DNA of 64,000 nucleotides from Pseudaestuariivita atlantica (GTDB lineage Bacteria > Pseudomonadota > Alphaproteobacteria > Rhodobacterales > Rhodobacteraceae), in NCBI RefSeq assembly GCF_001205715.1, contig NZ_AQQZ01000001.1, forward strand, positions 1-64,000. Direction: 5' to 3'. Positions 25,161 to 33,789 of the stretch are shown in pieces; the stretch's first letter is position 1, and every line of letters begins with the position of its first letter. Position numbers and translations under genes: made by a program. The notes below the pieces were generated by a model, which had not been told where the DNA came from, searched no databases, and saw nothing but the letters and a program-made list of their open reading frames with translations.

Positions 25161-26281
25161 GTCAGCGCCCGGTTCGGGTCCTGGAGTTTCAGAAGCGTAT
25201 CCAGCACCAGCGCGGCGGGGTCAAGGTTCACCGCGCGCCCGTGACGCAGGCGCGCGCCCTGTGTCTGGGCAAGCTGCGCCCATGCCCGGCCCGAGGCGGC
25301 ATCGGGCGCAAGGCGGACCATCAGCGTCGCCTCTCCCGGTGCGGCCTGCTGCGCGGGCGGGATACCCGCCGCCCCGGTGCGCGCGAGGCGGGCGAGGAAC
25401 AGGTCCATCATGTCCAGGAACATGTCGAACCGCGCCTCTTTCCCGCGCTGGGCGACGTGATCGGCCAGTGCCAGCGCCTGACGGCGATCGATGCGGGGCA
25501 GGGTGCCCGCGAGCTTGACGATGGCCGCGTAAAGGTCGAGCCCGCCACCGTCGATCAGGCGGATCGCGGTGCCGACCGATCCGCCCGACAATTCCGCCAC
25601 GGCCACGGGGTTGTCCACCGTGACCTCGGCCTGGTCGAGCGCGCGGGCCATGTCATCGGGGCCGAGCGGCGCAAGGCGCAGGGTGCGGCAGCGCGAGCGG
25701 ATCGTGGGCAGAAGCCGCGAGGGCGCGTGCGAGATCAGCAGCAGGACGGCGTTCGCGGGCGGCTCTTCGAGCATTTTCAGGAGCGCGTTGGCAGCGGAGG
25801 TGTTCAAGAGATCGGCGCTGTCGACGATGACGACCCGCCGCCCGCCCTCGGTCGCGGACAGGTGGAAGAACCCGGCGAGGTCGCGCACGTCCTCGACCAC
25901 GATCTCGGTCCGGGGGCGGCCGGTCTTTTCGTTGACGGTCGGGCGCACCAGTTTGAGGCTGGGTTCCGACCCGGCGAGGATGCGGCGCAGGACGGGGTGG
26001 TCGGGTGGCAGGTCGAGCGACGTGGCGGGTTCGGGCGCACCGAAGAGCCCGCCGCCATCGTCGGGCGGGTTGGCGATCAGGTGGGCCGCGATCTTCCATG
26101 CGAGCGTCGCCTTGCCGACGCCCTGCGGCCCGGTCAGCAGCCAGCCGTGGTGCAGCCGGCCCGATCCCAGCGCGTCGAGAAACGCCGCCTCTGCCGCGTC
26201 CTGCCCGAAAAGGCGGGCGGTTTCGCGGGGATGCGGGGCGCCGTCGATGCGGTCGGGTTCGTAAAGCTCGGGCTCGGCCAT
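25157..26281 (-). CDS. holB: DNA polymerase III delta' subunit
   Basis: A 374-residue clamp-loader subunit. The AAA+ core runs from about residue 25 with Walker A GPQGVGKATLAW, Walker B-like VVIVDSADLLN, the arginine-finger motif IRSRCRTL at about 190 and a sensor-type NALLKMLEEPPA block. In contrast to the Escherichia coli protein, the phosphate loop is intact. The C-terminal collar domain spans about 250-374. ATG 26281 (MAEPELYEPDR) is chosen; the longer open frame upstream is antisense to tmk coding. It lies seven bases after tmk and overlaps tatD. Confidence 0.95.
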   Translation of the reverse strand: MAEPELYEPDRIDGAPHPRETARLFGQDAAEAAFLDALGSGRLHHGWLLTGPQGVGKATLAWKIAAHLIANPPDDGGGLFGAPEPATSLDLPPDHPVLRRILAGSEPSLKLVRPTVNEKTGRPRTEIVVEDVRDLAGFFHLSATEGGRRVVIVDSADLLNTSAANALLKMLEEPPANAVLLLISHAPSRLLPTIRSRCRTLRLAPLGPDDMARALDQAEVTVDNPVAVAELSGGSVGTAIRLIDGGGLDLYAAIVKLAGTLPRIDRRQALALADHVAQRGKEARFDMFLDMMDLFLARLARTGAAGIPPAQQAAPGEATLMVRLAPDAASGRAWAQLAQTQGARLRHGRAVNLDPAALVLDTLLKLQDPNRALT

Positions 26282-26288
26282 GGGAGCC

Positions 26289-26918
26289 TTATGGCAAGGC
26301 GGGGCGCACGGCGTCCAGCACCGCGGCGGCCACGCTGTCTTCATCCGCGCGGCCATCGATGACGCGGAACCGTTCGGGTGCTGCGGCGGCGAGTTCGAGA
26401 AAGCCGTCGCGCATGGTGCGTTGCAGGTCGAGGCCGAAATCCTCGAACCTCTCCTCGTCTCCCTGCCGCCCCTTGGCACGGGCGAGGCCGGTTGCGGGAT
26501 CCATGTCGATCAGGATGGTGAGGTCGGGTTCGCGGCCGATCATCAGGTCGTGCAGCGCGTCGACCAGCACCCGGCGATCCCCGCGCGACGCGCCCTGGTA
26601 AAGACGCGTGCTGTCGGCGAAGCGGTCGCAGATCACCACCTGGCCCGCCGCCAGCGCCGGCAGGATGCGCCGCTCCATGTGGTCGCGGCGGGCGGCGGTG
26701 AAGAGCAGGATCTCGGTCTCGGGCGACCAGCGGTCGGGATCGCCCTGCAGCACGAGCGCGCGGATTTCCTCGGCCCCCGGAGAGCCGCCCGGTTCGCGTG
26801 TCAGGTCGACGGTATGGCCCATCGCGCGCAGGGTGTCGGCCAGACGCCGCGCCTGCGTGGATTTGCCTGACCCGTCGATCCCTTCGAAACTGACGAAGAG
26901 GCCGGTCTTTTTCGTCAA
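26289..26918 (-). CDS. tmk: Thymidylate kinase
   Basis: A 209-residue dTMP kinase making dTDP from dTMP and ATP. The phosphate loop FEGIDGSGKSTQARRLAD is at residues 10-27, followed by LTREPGGSPGAEEIR and VICDRFADSTRLYQGASRG (DR(Y/F) motif). A LID-like stretch with Arg (LARAKGRQGDEERFEDFG) follows. The length is typical. Its start overlaps the upstream D-Ala-D-Ala carboxypeptidase stop by four bases, and it is followed by holB after seven bases. Confidence 0.97.
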   Translation of the reverse strand: MTKKTGLFVSFEGIDGSGKSTQARRLADTLRAMGHTVDLTREPGGSPGAEEIRALVLQGDPDRWSPETEILLFTAARRDHMERRILPALAAGQVVICDRFADSTRLYQGASRGDRRVLVDALHDLMIGREPDLTILIDMDPATGLARAKGRQGDEERFEDFGLDLQRTMRDGFLELAAAAPERFRVIDGRADEDSVAAAVLDAVRPALP

Positions 26919-28084
26919 AATGCGCCCTCGTTGCCTTCGCGCAGGCGGTCGAGCACGACCTGGCCCACGGTGGTGATGCGTTGCATGAACCCGGCATGGG
27001 CCACGTCCGCCTCGGCCACAAGGGGGATTTTCTGTTCCGGCAGGCCCTGCGGCTTGATCAGCAGCACCGCGACCGGGTCGCCGCGCCGGATGGGGGCCGA
27101 CAGCGGGCCTTCGTAGACAACCTCGGCCTCGACTTTGTCGCCGCCCAGAACCGGCAGCAGCAGGCGCACGTTTTCGTGCGGCACCAGCCCGACGGAGGGC
27201 TGGTCGCCCATCCAGACCTCGGCCTCGGCCACGCGCTGGCCGGCGGCGACCACGTCCTTTTCGGCGAACTGGCGGAAGGCCCAGTTGACGATGGCTTCGG
27301 ATTCCTCGGCGCGGGCGCGTTCGCTGTCCAGCCCCGAGATGACGAAGACCACGCGCCGGTCGCCCTGCTTGGCGGACCCGACAAGGCCGTATCCCGCCTC
27401 TTGCGTATGCCCGGTCTTGAGCCCGTCGGCACCGATGCCGAGGCCCAGAAGCGGGTTGCGGTTGTTCTTGTTCTGCGGCGCGCGCCCGTCGAACAGGAAC
27501 TCCCGTTCCGAGAACATCGGGTAGAATTGCGGGAAATCGAGGATCAGCCGGTTGGCCAGCAGCGCAAGGTCGCGCATCGACATGAAATGTCCGGTGGCGG
27601 GCCAGCCGTTGGAGTTGCGGAAAGAGGAATTGGTCATGCCCAGTTGCTGCGCGCGCTGGGTCATGAAGCGGGCGAACCCGGCCTCGGTCCCGTCGGGGCT
27701 GAGCGCCTCGGCGATGACGGCGGAGGCGTCGTTGCCCGACAAGACGACGATGCCGCGGATCAGGTCCTCGACCTTCACGCGGTCACGGGTGTTGAGGAAC
27801 ATGGTCGAGCCGCCGTAATCCATCGCGTGCTGCGACACGGGCAGCTTTTCGTCGAGCGACAGGCGGCCATCGCGAATCGCCTCGAACGCGACGTAGAGCG
27901 TCATCAGTTTCGACATGGATGCAGGCGGCAGCGGTTCGTCGGCGTTCTTGTTCAGAAGCACCGTGCCGGTGGACTGGTCGAGCACGAAGGCGGCCTTGGC
28001 GCGGGTTTCGAAGGCGGCCGCGGAGGCGGCGAGCGCGATCAGAAGGGACAGGGCGGCAATGGCCCGTGTCAGCAGTCTTGGCAT
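26915..28084 (-). CDS. D-alanyl-D-alanine carboxypeptidase (PBP5/6-type)
   Basis: A 389-residue secreted serine peptidase that trims the terminal D-Ala of peptidoglycan stem pentapeptides. A signal peptide ends near ASAAAFETRAK (residue 24). The active-site motifs are SxxK at Ser56-Lys59 (SMSK), SGN at 116-118 and KTG at 223-225. The C-terminal PBP5-like beta domain (about 280-360) is followed by an amphipathic tail that may anchor it to the membrane. It overlaps tmk (ATGA) and lies 11 bases downstream of its paralogue at 28096-29154. Confidence 0.95.
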   Translation of the reverse strand: MPRLLTRAIAALSLLIALAASAAAFETRAKAAFVLDQSTGTVLLNKNADEPLPPASMSKLMTLYVAFEAIRDGRLSLDEKLPVSQHAMDYGGSTMFLNTRDRVKVEDLIRGIVVLSGNDASAVIAEALSPDGTEAGFARFMTQRAQQLGMTNSSFRNSNGWPATGHFMSMRDLALLANRLILDFPQFYPMFSEREFLFDGRAPQNKNNRNPLLGLGIGADGLKTGHTQEAGYGLVGSAKQGDRRVVFVISGLDSERARAEESEAIVNWAFRQFAEKDVVAAGQRVAEAEVWMGDQPSVGLVPHENVRLLLPVLGGDKVEAEVVYEGPLSAPIRRGDPVAVLLIKPQGLPEQKIPLVAEADVAHAGFMQRITTVGQVVLDRLREGNEGAF

Positions 28085-28095
28085 GTCGGTCCTCG

Positions 28096-29154
28096 TCAGT
28101 CGGGGTAGGCTACGGGATATGCGTCAGTAAAGCCCCCGGAGTTCACCAAATTCAAGGCATCGGCAAGTCCCGTTCGCGTGAGCAGCGGACCGACGGTCAC
28201 GGACCAGAGCGGTTTTCCCGCCGATCCCCGATTATTAACGGTGGTTTCGAGCCCCGCCTCGCCGAGGCGGCGGGCGGAGTTCCGCGCATTCTGTTCCACC
28301 CCGAAGACGCCGACCTGAAGGTACGGCGTGGGCGTGAGGGTGGAGAGGTCGGCTGGTGGCGGTGCATCGTCGCGCCATGCCTCATGGTCCGGTGCGGGCG
28401 TGTTCGGTCGTGCGAAGGCCCAGTCGACAAGCGCACGGGCGGTGTCGCGGCGCGCGCTTTCGGTGCGCAGGCCGGTCATGGCAAAGAGGATCTCGCGCCC
28501 GTCGCGGGTGACAGAGCCGGTCAGGCCGTGCCCCGATGCGCGGGTGAACCCCGTCTTCATCCCGTCCGCGCCCGCCACGTCCTGCAGCAGCGGGTTGCGG
28601 TTGCGGGTGTGGGCGAGAGCGCGGCCATCGAAGGTGTACGAAGGCTTGGCACAAAGGCGCGCGGTGGCGGGGTCAGAGCGGCGCAGGTGGTGGGCCAGCG
28701 CCACGAGGTCGCGCATCGACATCATCTGGCCGGGCGAGGGCAGGCCGCTGGCATTGTCAAACGCCGAACGGGTGAGGCCGAGTTCTGCGGCTCGGATGGT
28801 CATGGCGCGGGCAAACCCGGCCTCGGTGCCGTCGGGCGAGAGCGTTTCGGCCAAGGCGGTGGCGGCGTCGTTGGCCGACAGGACGCCCGCGCCGTGCATG
28901 AGGTCGATGAACGGTATCTGTTCGCCCGGTTGAAGGGCAAGCGTGGCACCCCCGCGTGATGCGGCGTGGTCGGAGATGGTAACCGGGGTGCGTGCGTCGA
29001 TGCGGCCCGCGCGCAGGGCTTCCCCGGCAAGCGTGAGGGTCATCAGTTTCGACATCGACGCGGGCGGCAGGGGGCGGTGCGCGTCCCGATCCCAAAGGAT
29101 GCGGCCCGCGGTCACGTCCACGACGTAGAGGGCGCGGGCGTCTTGCGCGATCAT
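28096..29154 (-). CDS. D-Ala-D-Ala carboxypeptidase paralogue with SPOR domain, lacking a signal peptide
   Basis: A 352-residue protein whose first 265 residues form the transpeptidase-like core: SxxK at Ser33-Lys36, SAN at 93-95 and KTG at 200-202, with the same family blocks as the gene downstream. Residues about 275-352 make a SPOR domain (YLQVGVFGVEQNARNSARRL), which binds denuded septal glycan. Unlike the paralogue it starts directly at the mature domain: no hydrophobic signal is present and no in-frame ATG, GTG or TTG lies upstream before the terminator at 29175-29199. Without export it could not reach peptidoglycan, so the gene may be 5' truncated, or may start at an unusual codon. The catalytic motifs remain intact. 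Confidence 0.8.
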   Translation of the reverse strand: MIAQDARALYVVDVTAGRILWDRDAHRPLPPASMSKLMTLTLAGEALRAGRIDARTPVTISDHAASRGGATLALQPGEQIPFIDLMHGAGVLSANDAATALAETLSPDGTEAGFARAMTIRAAELGLTRSAFDNASGLPSPGQMMSMRDLVALAHHLRRSDPATARLCAKPSYTFDGRALAHTRNRNPLLQDVAGADGMKTGFTRASGHGLTGSVTRDGREILFAMTGLRTESARRDTARALVDWAFARPNTPAPDHEAWRDDAPPPADLSTLTPTPYLQVGVFGVEQNARNSARRLGEAGLETTVNNRGSAGKPLWSVTVGPLLTRTGLADALNLVNSGGFTDAYPVAYPD

Positions 29155-29174
29155 GTGCGAGACTCGGGACGTGA

Positions 29175-29199
29175 AAACGGGGCCGCGCGGGCCCCGTTT
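29175..29199 (-). terminator. Intrinsic terminator after the SPOR lipoprotein gene
   Basis: The arms AAACGGGGCC and GGCCCCGTTT form a 10-base perfect stem with a 5-base loop (GCGCG). On the minus strand the stem is followed by T residues, the form of a rho-independent terminator. It lies 25 bases after the SPOR gene stop and 21 bases before the ATG of the next gene. Confidence 0.8.
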
Positions 29200-29224
29200 C
29201 GTGCATCTGTCATGGCGCGCGGCG

Positions 29225-30127
29225 TCAGTTCGACACGGCGTAGGCGTCGGTAAAGCCCTTGGCCTTCACCTTTTTCAGGATGTCGGCCAGTTCAGACTGC
29301 GTCGTGGCGGGGCCGGCGACGACGCGCCAGAAGGTCTTGCCCTTGGCGCTTTGCTTCTTGACCGTGGGCACGATGCCGAGGCCCGAGAGCGTGCTGGCGG
29401 TGTTGCGGGCGTTCTTCTCGATCGAGAAGATGCCGACCTGCACGTAGGGTTTCGACAGGGCCGAGGTGACCGGCGCGGCGGGTGCCACGGCGTCGGCGGA
29501 GGCGGCGGCCTCGATCACCGGGGTTTCGTCGAGCGCGCGGGCGGCGACGTCGGCCACGGGGTCGAGCGTGCCGGTTGCGATCTCGGCCGGTTTGGTGAGG
29601 GAAGCGGCGGTCGTGTCGGGCGCGGGCGCCACGTCATCGGCCACTTCCTCGCGCCGGAGCGCGGTCACGTTGAGGTTCATCGGCTGGCCCGCGAGCATGC
29701 CGAGCGCCGCCGCGGCATCGGACGAGACCTGCAGGCGGGGGCCGGGGGCTTCGCGTTCGCGGCGGAACAGGGCCCCGATCACGAACTTGGAATTCTTGGA
29801 ATTGCGGATGATGACCCGCTCGGGCTCGGCCACGTCGGGATGCGCGACCCAGACGCCGCCAAGGGAGGGACGCCCGTCCCAAAGCCCGGCCTCGGTCGCC
29901 TGGAAGACATCGGGGACTTCGACATCGCGTTCGATCAGCTTGATGGAGCGGTTGGCGGTGACGACATCACCATCGGCGCTGGCACCGGCGCCGTCGCGCT
30001 TGAGGTTCTTGAACGAGAAGCCCTGCCCTTCGGCACAGGCGGTGAGTGCGAGCGATGCCGCGAGGAGCGGCACGGCGAACATCCGGCTCCGGCGCGGGAA
30101 GCGCCCCTGAACACGCGTGTCTGACAT
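29225..30127 (-). CDS. SPOR-domain lipoprotein, RlpA-like
   Basis: A 300-residue predicted lipoprotein. The N-terminus MSDTRVQGRFPRRSRMF leads into the hydrophobic signal AVPLLAASLALTAC with lipobox LTAC near residue 30. A middle segment (about 85-160) ending in DAAAALGMLAGQPMNLNVTAL resembles a double-psi beta-barrel of the RlpA type. The last 75 residues are a SPOR domain starting PYVQVGIFSIEKNARNTAST, nearly the same as in the gene downstream. SPOR proteins go to the division septum. Start ATG 30127 is used; an internal Met at the signal (MFAVPLL) is also possible. A strong terminator follows the gene. Confidence 0.85.
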   Translation of the reverse strand: MSDTRVQGRFPRRSRMFAVPLLAASLALTACAEGQGFSFKNLKRDGAGASADGDVVTANRSIKLIERDVEVPDVFQATEAGLWDGRPSLGGVWVAHPDVAEPERVIIRNSKNSKFVIGALFRREREAPGPRLQVSSDAAAALGMLAGQPMNLNVTALRREEVADDVAPAPDTTAASLTKPAEIATGTLDPVADVAARALDETPVIEAAASADAVAPAAPVTSALSKPYVQVGIFSIEKNARNTASTLSGLGIVPTVKKQSAKGKTFWRVVAGPATTQSELADILKKVKAKGFTDAYAVSN

Positions 30128-30235
30128 GGTGACTATCTGCCTCTTGCCTGTATTGCCCGCGTGGTCGCGGACGCGTTTTTCTTGTCTTCGTTGGTACTGC
30201 TCGGCCTCCGCTGCGCGAGGCGCGCGGGTGCTCAT

Positions 30236-30353
30236 TGACGGGAAGTGTAGCGATTTCTGCGCTTTCTGGGAAGTACCTGAGACCGGATGGGCAGATTTTC
30301 GTCGGCTGTGACCTTTTAGAATCGCTTGCGGGCTAGTATCGCCAGCGACCAGC
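30236..30353 (+). promoter_or_regulatory. tRNA-Ser promoter region
   Basis: No gene is seen between the SPOR gene start and the tRNA. A TAGTAT -10-like hexamer lies at about 30334-30339, some 15 bases before the tRNA 5' end. No clear -35 box is visible at the usual spacing. Confidence 0.35.
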
Positions 30354-30443
30354 GGAGGTTTGGCAGAGTGGTCGAATGCACCGGTCTTGAAAACCGGCGG
30401 GCGTGAAAGCGTCCCCAGGGTTCGAATCCCTGAGCCTCCGCCA
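30354..30443 (+). tRNA. tRNA-Ser (anticodon TGA)
   Basis: A 90-base class II tRNA with acceptor arms GGAGGTT and AGCCTCC, discriminator G and encoded CCA. The anticodon stem CCGGT/ACCGG carries the loop with TGA (CTTGAAA), and the long variable arm (GCGGGCGTGAAAGCGTC region) marks a serine tRNA. The T arm reads AGGG TTCGAAT CCCT. It decodes UCA and related serine codons. Confidence 0.97.
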
Positions 30444-30479
30444 TCCCCTTAAATCCGGCCCCCTGACAGCGAAGATCCC

Positions 30480-31382
30480 TCAGGCCCGCGCCGTGAAGAA
30501 GCGGGTCATGTGTAGGGCGATCTCGGACGGGATTTCCTCGGCCATGTAGTGGGAGGCGTCGAGCGCCTTGCCGGTCACGTCGTCGGCGCGCGACCGCCAG
30601 AGCGAAAGCGGGTCGAAGGCGCGTTCGATCACGCCGCGCCGCGCCCAGAGGGCGAGCAGGGGTTGGGAGACCTTGCGTCCCCCGTCGACGTCGTCATGGG
30701 CGATGTCGATGGTGGCGGCGGCGCGGTAATCCTCGCAACTGGCATGGATCGCGGCCGGGTCGTCGAAGCAGCGCAGGTATTCATCCTTCGCGTCGGGGTG
30801 GAAGGGGCCGGTGCCGGTGCTGCCCGCCTGCCGGATGCATTTGCCCAGCCAGAAGGCGCGCGGATCGTGGCCGATCATGGTTTCGGGGAAGGGCGCGGGC
30901 TGGGTCAGGAAGTACCAGTGCCAGTAGGCGCGGGCGAAGGTGGTGGACGTGTTGGCGTACATCTCGCGCGTGGGCGCGATGTCGAGCAGGACCAGCGCCC
31001 GCACGCGGCCCGAATGGTCGAGCGCCATGCGATGCGCCACCCGCGCGCCCCGGTCATGCGCGCCGACCCATGCGCTGTCGTGGCCGAAATGGTCGAGAAG
31101 TGCTGCAAAGTCATCCGCCATCGCGCGCTTGGAATAAGGCGCATGGTCGGGGGCGGAGGCGGGCTTGTCCGACCGTCCATAGCCGCGCAGGTCGGGGCAG
31201 ATGACGTGAAACCGGTCTGCCAAAAGGGGTGCCACGCCGTGCCACATGGCCGAGGTCTGCGGGTAGCCGTGCAGCAGGAGAAGCGCGGGCCGGTCGGGCG
31301 CGGCGTTGTGGCGGACGAACAGCGTGACCGCACCGCAGGGGATGCGCTCTTCGGTGAAGCCGGGGAAGAGGGATGCGGTCAT
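30480..31382 (-). CDS. Haloacetate/fluoroacetate dehalogenase-like alpha/beta hydrolase
   Basis: A 300-residue alpha/beta hydrolase of the haloacetate dehalogenase subfamily. The nucleophile motif GAHDRGARVAHRMALDH puts Asp110 where others have Ser, followed by Arg111 and Arg114, the carboxylate-binding pair. Asp134 (LLDIAPT), the halide-binding HW pair at 155-156 (YWHWYFL), Tyr219 and His278 complete the known fluoroacetate dehalogenase set in almost the same numbering. Position 40 is Tyr rather than Phe. The lid region 160-200 is typical. It would hydrolyse a short 2-haloacid, but the natural substrate is not proven. It overlaps the Rieske oxygenase gene by four bases (ATGA, 31379-31382) and is its downstream partner. 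Confidence 0.85.
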   Translation of the reverse strand: MTASLFPGFTEERIPCGAVTLFVRHNAAPDRPALLLLHGYPQTSAMWHGVAPLLADRFHVICPDLRGYGRSDKPASAPDHAPYSKRAMADDFAALLDHFGHDSAWVGAHDRGARVAHRMALDHSGRVRALVLLDIAPTREMYANTSTTFARAYWHWYFLTQPAPFPETMIGHDPRAFWLGKCIRQAGSTGTGPFHPDAKDEYLRCFDDPAAIHASCEDYRAAATIDIAHDDVDGGRKVSQPLLALWARRGVIERAFDPLSLWRSRADDVTGKALDASHYMAEEIPSEIALHMTRFFTARA

Positions 31383-32533
31383 TCCGCCGCTTGCGCGGCG
31401 TCCAGCCGCGCATAGGCATCCAGCACCAGCCCGTGGAAATGGTGCACGGCGTGTTCGGATTTGCCCGACCCGTCGGGGTCGTTGACGATGCGGCCTTGCG
31501 TGAAGGCGGGTGTTTCCATGCCGCGCTGCACCGACTCGACCAGCCCGATATCCTCGACCTGCAACACCTCGTCGAGGTAGCGGATGGCGTCCAGTTCCAT
31601 CGCGTCGGGTTCGGGCGTTTCAAGGAAGAAGTCATAGGTTTCCAGCGTCCGGTCGGGACCGACGGGGATGATGTTGAGCACGATCATCGAGGACCGGCCG
31701 GGATAGCGCATCAGGCAGGTCGTGGGCCAGAGCCACCAGACGGCATGGGTGCGCACCGTGGCGTTCGACACGTCGTAGGCCGAGTTCGCGCCTTTCCCTG
31801 CATCGGCCATGTGCGAGGAATAGATGCCGTGGGTCGTGACCTTGTAGGTGTCCATGTCGACAAGGTCGCAGAAATCCTTGTGCGCGGTGGGGCAGTGGTA
31901 GCATTCGAGGAAGTTGTCGACGACGTTCTTCCAGTTCGACCGGATGTCATAGGTCAGGCGGTGGCCGAAGGTGAGCGCGTCGATGTCGGGGGCCCAGTGG
32001 CGGATCTCGGTCTGCAGATCGCCGCTCTGGTCGGCGAGCGACGGGGCGGAGGGGTCGAGGTTGACGTAGATGAAGCCGCAGAATTCCTCCACCTGCACGG
32101 CGTCGAGGCAGATGTCGCGCGCGTCGAACCCGTCGAGGTTCTCGGTATGCGGGGCGCGGACAAGCTGGCCGTCCAGCGCGTAGGTCCATGCGTGGTAGGG
32201 GCACATGATGCGCGTCGTCTCGCCTTCGCCCGACAGCAGTTCGTGGGCGCGGTGCTTGCAGACGTTGTAGAAGGCACGCAGCGTACCCGACCGGTCGCGG
32301 ACGATGGCGACGGGGTGGCCCGCGATCTCGGCCGTGACGAAGGCGCCCGGCTTGCGCAGTTTCTCGACATGGCAGACCCATTGCCAGCTGCGCGCGAGGA
32401 TGCCCGCGCGGTCGGCGGCGAACCAGTCGGCCTGGGTGTAGGCGTCCTTGCGCAGCGACAGCGAGCGGGACGGGTCCGGGTCGTATCCGGAGCGGATCGC
32501 GGCGAGGCGGGCGGCATCGGGCAGGGCGGTCAT
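31379..32533 (-). CDS. Rieske-type oxygenase alpha subunit, quaternary-ammonium (betaine/carnitine) type
   Basis: A 384-residue ring-hydroxylating-type oxygenase large subunit. The Rieske [2Fe-2S] ligands are Cys92-x-His94 and Cys111-x2-His114 (CKHRAH and CPYHAWTY). The catalytic domain has NVVDNFLECYHCPTAHKDF with iron ligands His213 and His218. The bridging position just before the His-containing segment is Glu210, not the Asp found in naphthalene-type enzymes; Glu is typical of oxygenases acting on quaternary amines such as carnitine, glycine betaine or stachydrine. Start ATG 32533 (MTALPDAARLAAIRSGY) is chosen over the longer frame, which is antisense to proX leader DNA. It needs a separate reductase, not seen here. 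It lies divergent to a betaine importer. Confidence 0.87.
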   Translation of the reverse strand: MTALPDAARLAAIRSGYDPDPSRSLSLRKDAYTQADWFAADRAGILARSWQWVCHVEKLRKPGAFVTAEIAGHPVAIVRDRSGTLRAFYNVCKHRAHELLSGEGETTRIMCPYHAWTYALDGQLVRAPHTENLDGFDARDICLDAVQVEEFCGFIYVNLDPSAPSLADQSGDLQTEIRHWAPDIDALTFGHRLTYDIRSNWKNVVDNFLECYHCPTAHKDFCDLVDMDTYKVTTHGIYSSHMADAGKGANSAYDVSNATVRTHAVWWLWPTTCLMRYPGRSSMIVLNIIPVGPDRTLETYDFFLETPEPDAMELDAIRYLDEVLQVEDIGLVESVQRGMETPAFTQGRIVNDPDGSGKSEHAVHHFHGLVLDAYARLDAAQAAE

Positions 32534-32760
32534 GCGGGTCTCCGGCGCGGGCAGGTGATACCCCAATCGCTGGACCCGCGCGGGCCGTGCTGTCAAGCCC
32601 GCGGGCGACACGGGGCGGGCGGTTCTCTGCGGAATCCGTTCGACAAAGCGGATGCGCCCGGCCATGGTACCCGTCAGGGTCCCCGGACGGTGCCGTCGGT
32701 CCATCCGACGCGCGCGCCACAGGGAGAGTGGGGACCGCGCCAAACAGGGAGACAGAAAAG
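32534..32760. promoter_or_regulatory. Divergent promoter region, Rieske/hydrolase operon and proXWV
   Basis: A 227-base GC-rich interval between two divergent operons, without a gene. It contains several GC-rich inverted arms but no motif I can name. The proX ribosome site GGGAGA is 10 bases before ATG 32761. Confidence 0.45.
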
Positions 32761-33726
32761 ATGAAAAACTGGGTCTTTGCATCCGCGCTTGCGGCCAGCG
32801 CCTCGGTCGGGTCGGTGGCGGCTGCCGATTGCGGGGAAGTGTCCATTTCCGAGATGGACTGGGCCTCGTCCGCGGTGGTCACCTATGTCGCCAAGTTCCT
32901 GATGGAACAGGGATATGGCTGCACGGTGCAGACCGTGCCGACGACCACGGTGCCCGCCATCGCGTCGTTGGCCGAGACCGGCAAGCCCGACATCGTGACC
33001 GAGCTGTGGACGATCTATACCCCGGTCTATTTCGAGCTGAAGGACGAGGGCAAGGTCATCGAGTTGTCCAAGGTCCTGTCCGATGGCGGGGTCGAGGGCT
33101 GGTGGATCCCGAAATACCTGGCCGACGCCAATCCCGAGCTTGCGACCATCGAGGGCGTGCTGGCGAACCCCGCTGCCGTGGGTGGCCGGTTCCACGATTG
33201 CCCGGCGGGCTGGGGCTGTGACGTGACGAACCTCAACAACCTCAAGGCGGCCGACGCCGAGGCGGCGGGGCTGGAGCGGTTCCAGCACGGGTCGGGCGAG
33301 ACGCTGGCGACCTCGATCGCGGCGGCCTACGAGGCGAAAGAGCCGTGGTTCGGATACTACTGGGCGCCGACCAGCGTGCTGGGCAGCTACCCGATGGTGA
33401 AGGTGGAAACCGCGCCTTATGACGAGGCGACCCACACCTGCAATGCGGACGAGAACTGCGCGACGCCGGGCCTGTCGGATTACCCGCGTGCCGACGTCGT
33501 CACCACCGCGACCAGCGCCTTTGTCGAGCGGGAGCCGGAAGTGGCCGAGTTGATGAAGAACCTGTCCTTCACCAACGAGCAGATGAACGAGATCCTCGCA
33601 TGGCAGGAAGCCAACGGCGCGTCCTACGAAGAGGCGGCGGTGTATTTCCTGACCAATTACAAGGACGTCTGGGGTGACTGGCTGAACGACGAAGCCCGCG
33701 GCAAGCTTGCCGCGCTCTTGAAGTAA
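32761..33726 (+). CDS. proX: Glycine betaine/proline-type ABC transporter substrate-binding protein
   Basis: A 321-residue periplasmic binding protein of the OpuAC/ProX family. The signal peptide MKNWVFASALAASASVGSVAA is followed by mature ADCGEVSISEMDWASSAVV. Aromatic residues common to quaternary-amine cages are present: WIYT-like ELWTIYTPVYF, WWIPKYL, WFGYYWAPTSVLG. The ligand is a quaternary amine, likely betaine, proline betaine or choline. Start ATG 32761 follows GGGAGACAGAAAAG. It is followed by an inverted repeat at 33737-33769 and then proW. The presence of a Rieske oxygenase with a quaternary-amine bridge residue divergent to it suggests a catabolic rather than only osmoprotective role. 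Confidence 0.88.
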   Translation: MKNWVFASALAASASVGSVAAADCGEVSISEMDWASSAVVTYVAKFLMEQGYGCTVQTVPTTTVPAIASLAETGKPDIVTELWTIYTPVYFELKDEGKVIELSKVLSDGGVEGWWIPKYLADANPELATIEGVLANPAAVGGRFHDCPAGWGCDVTNLNNLKAADAEAAGLERFQHGSGETLATSIAAAYEAKEPWFGYYWAPTSVLGSYPMVKVETAPYDEATHTCNADENCATPGLSDYPRADVVTTATSAFVEREPEVAELMKNLSFTNEQMNEILAWQEANGASYEEAAVYFLTNYKDVWGDWLNDEARGKLAALLK

Positions 33727-33736
33727 CGCAGACCCG

Positions 33737-33769
33737 ACGGGGCCGCGCGCCGCGCGCGGGCGGCCCCGT
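33737..33769 (+). promoter_or_regulatory. Hairpin between proX and proW
   Basis: The arms ACGGGGCCGC and GCGGCCCCGT form a perfect 10-base stem in the 63-base gap after the binding-protein gene. Such hairpins protect the upstream mRNA or stop part of transcription, leaving the binding protein in excess over the permease. Confidence 0.6.
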
Positions 33770-33789
33770 TCAGGACGAAGACGACCCTC

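Noticed and set aside
30354-30443. tRNA-Ser as an integration site for an island
   Set aside because: No integrase and no direct repeat of the tRNA 3' end is seen nearby, and the composition of the neighbours on both sides is the same.
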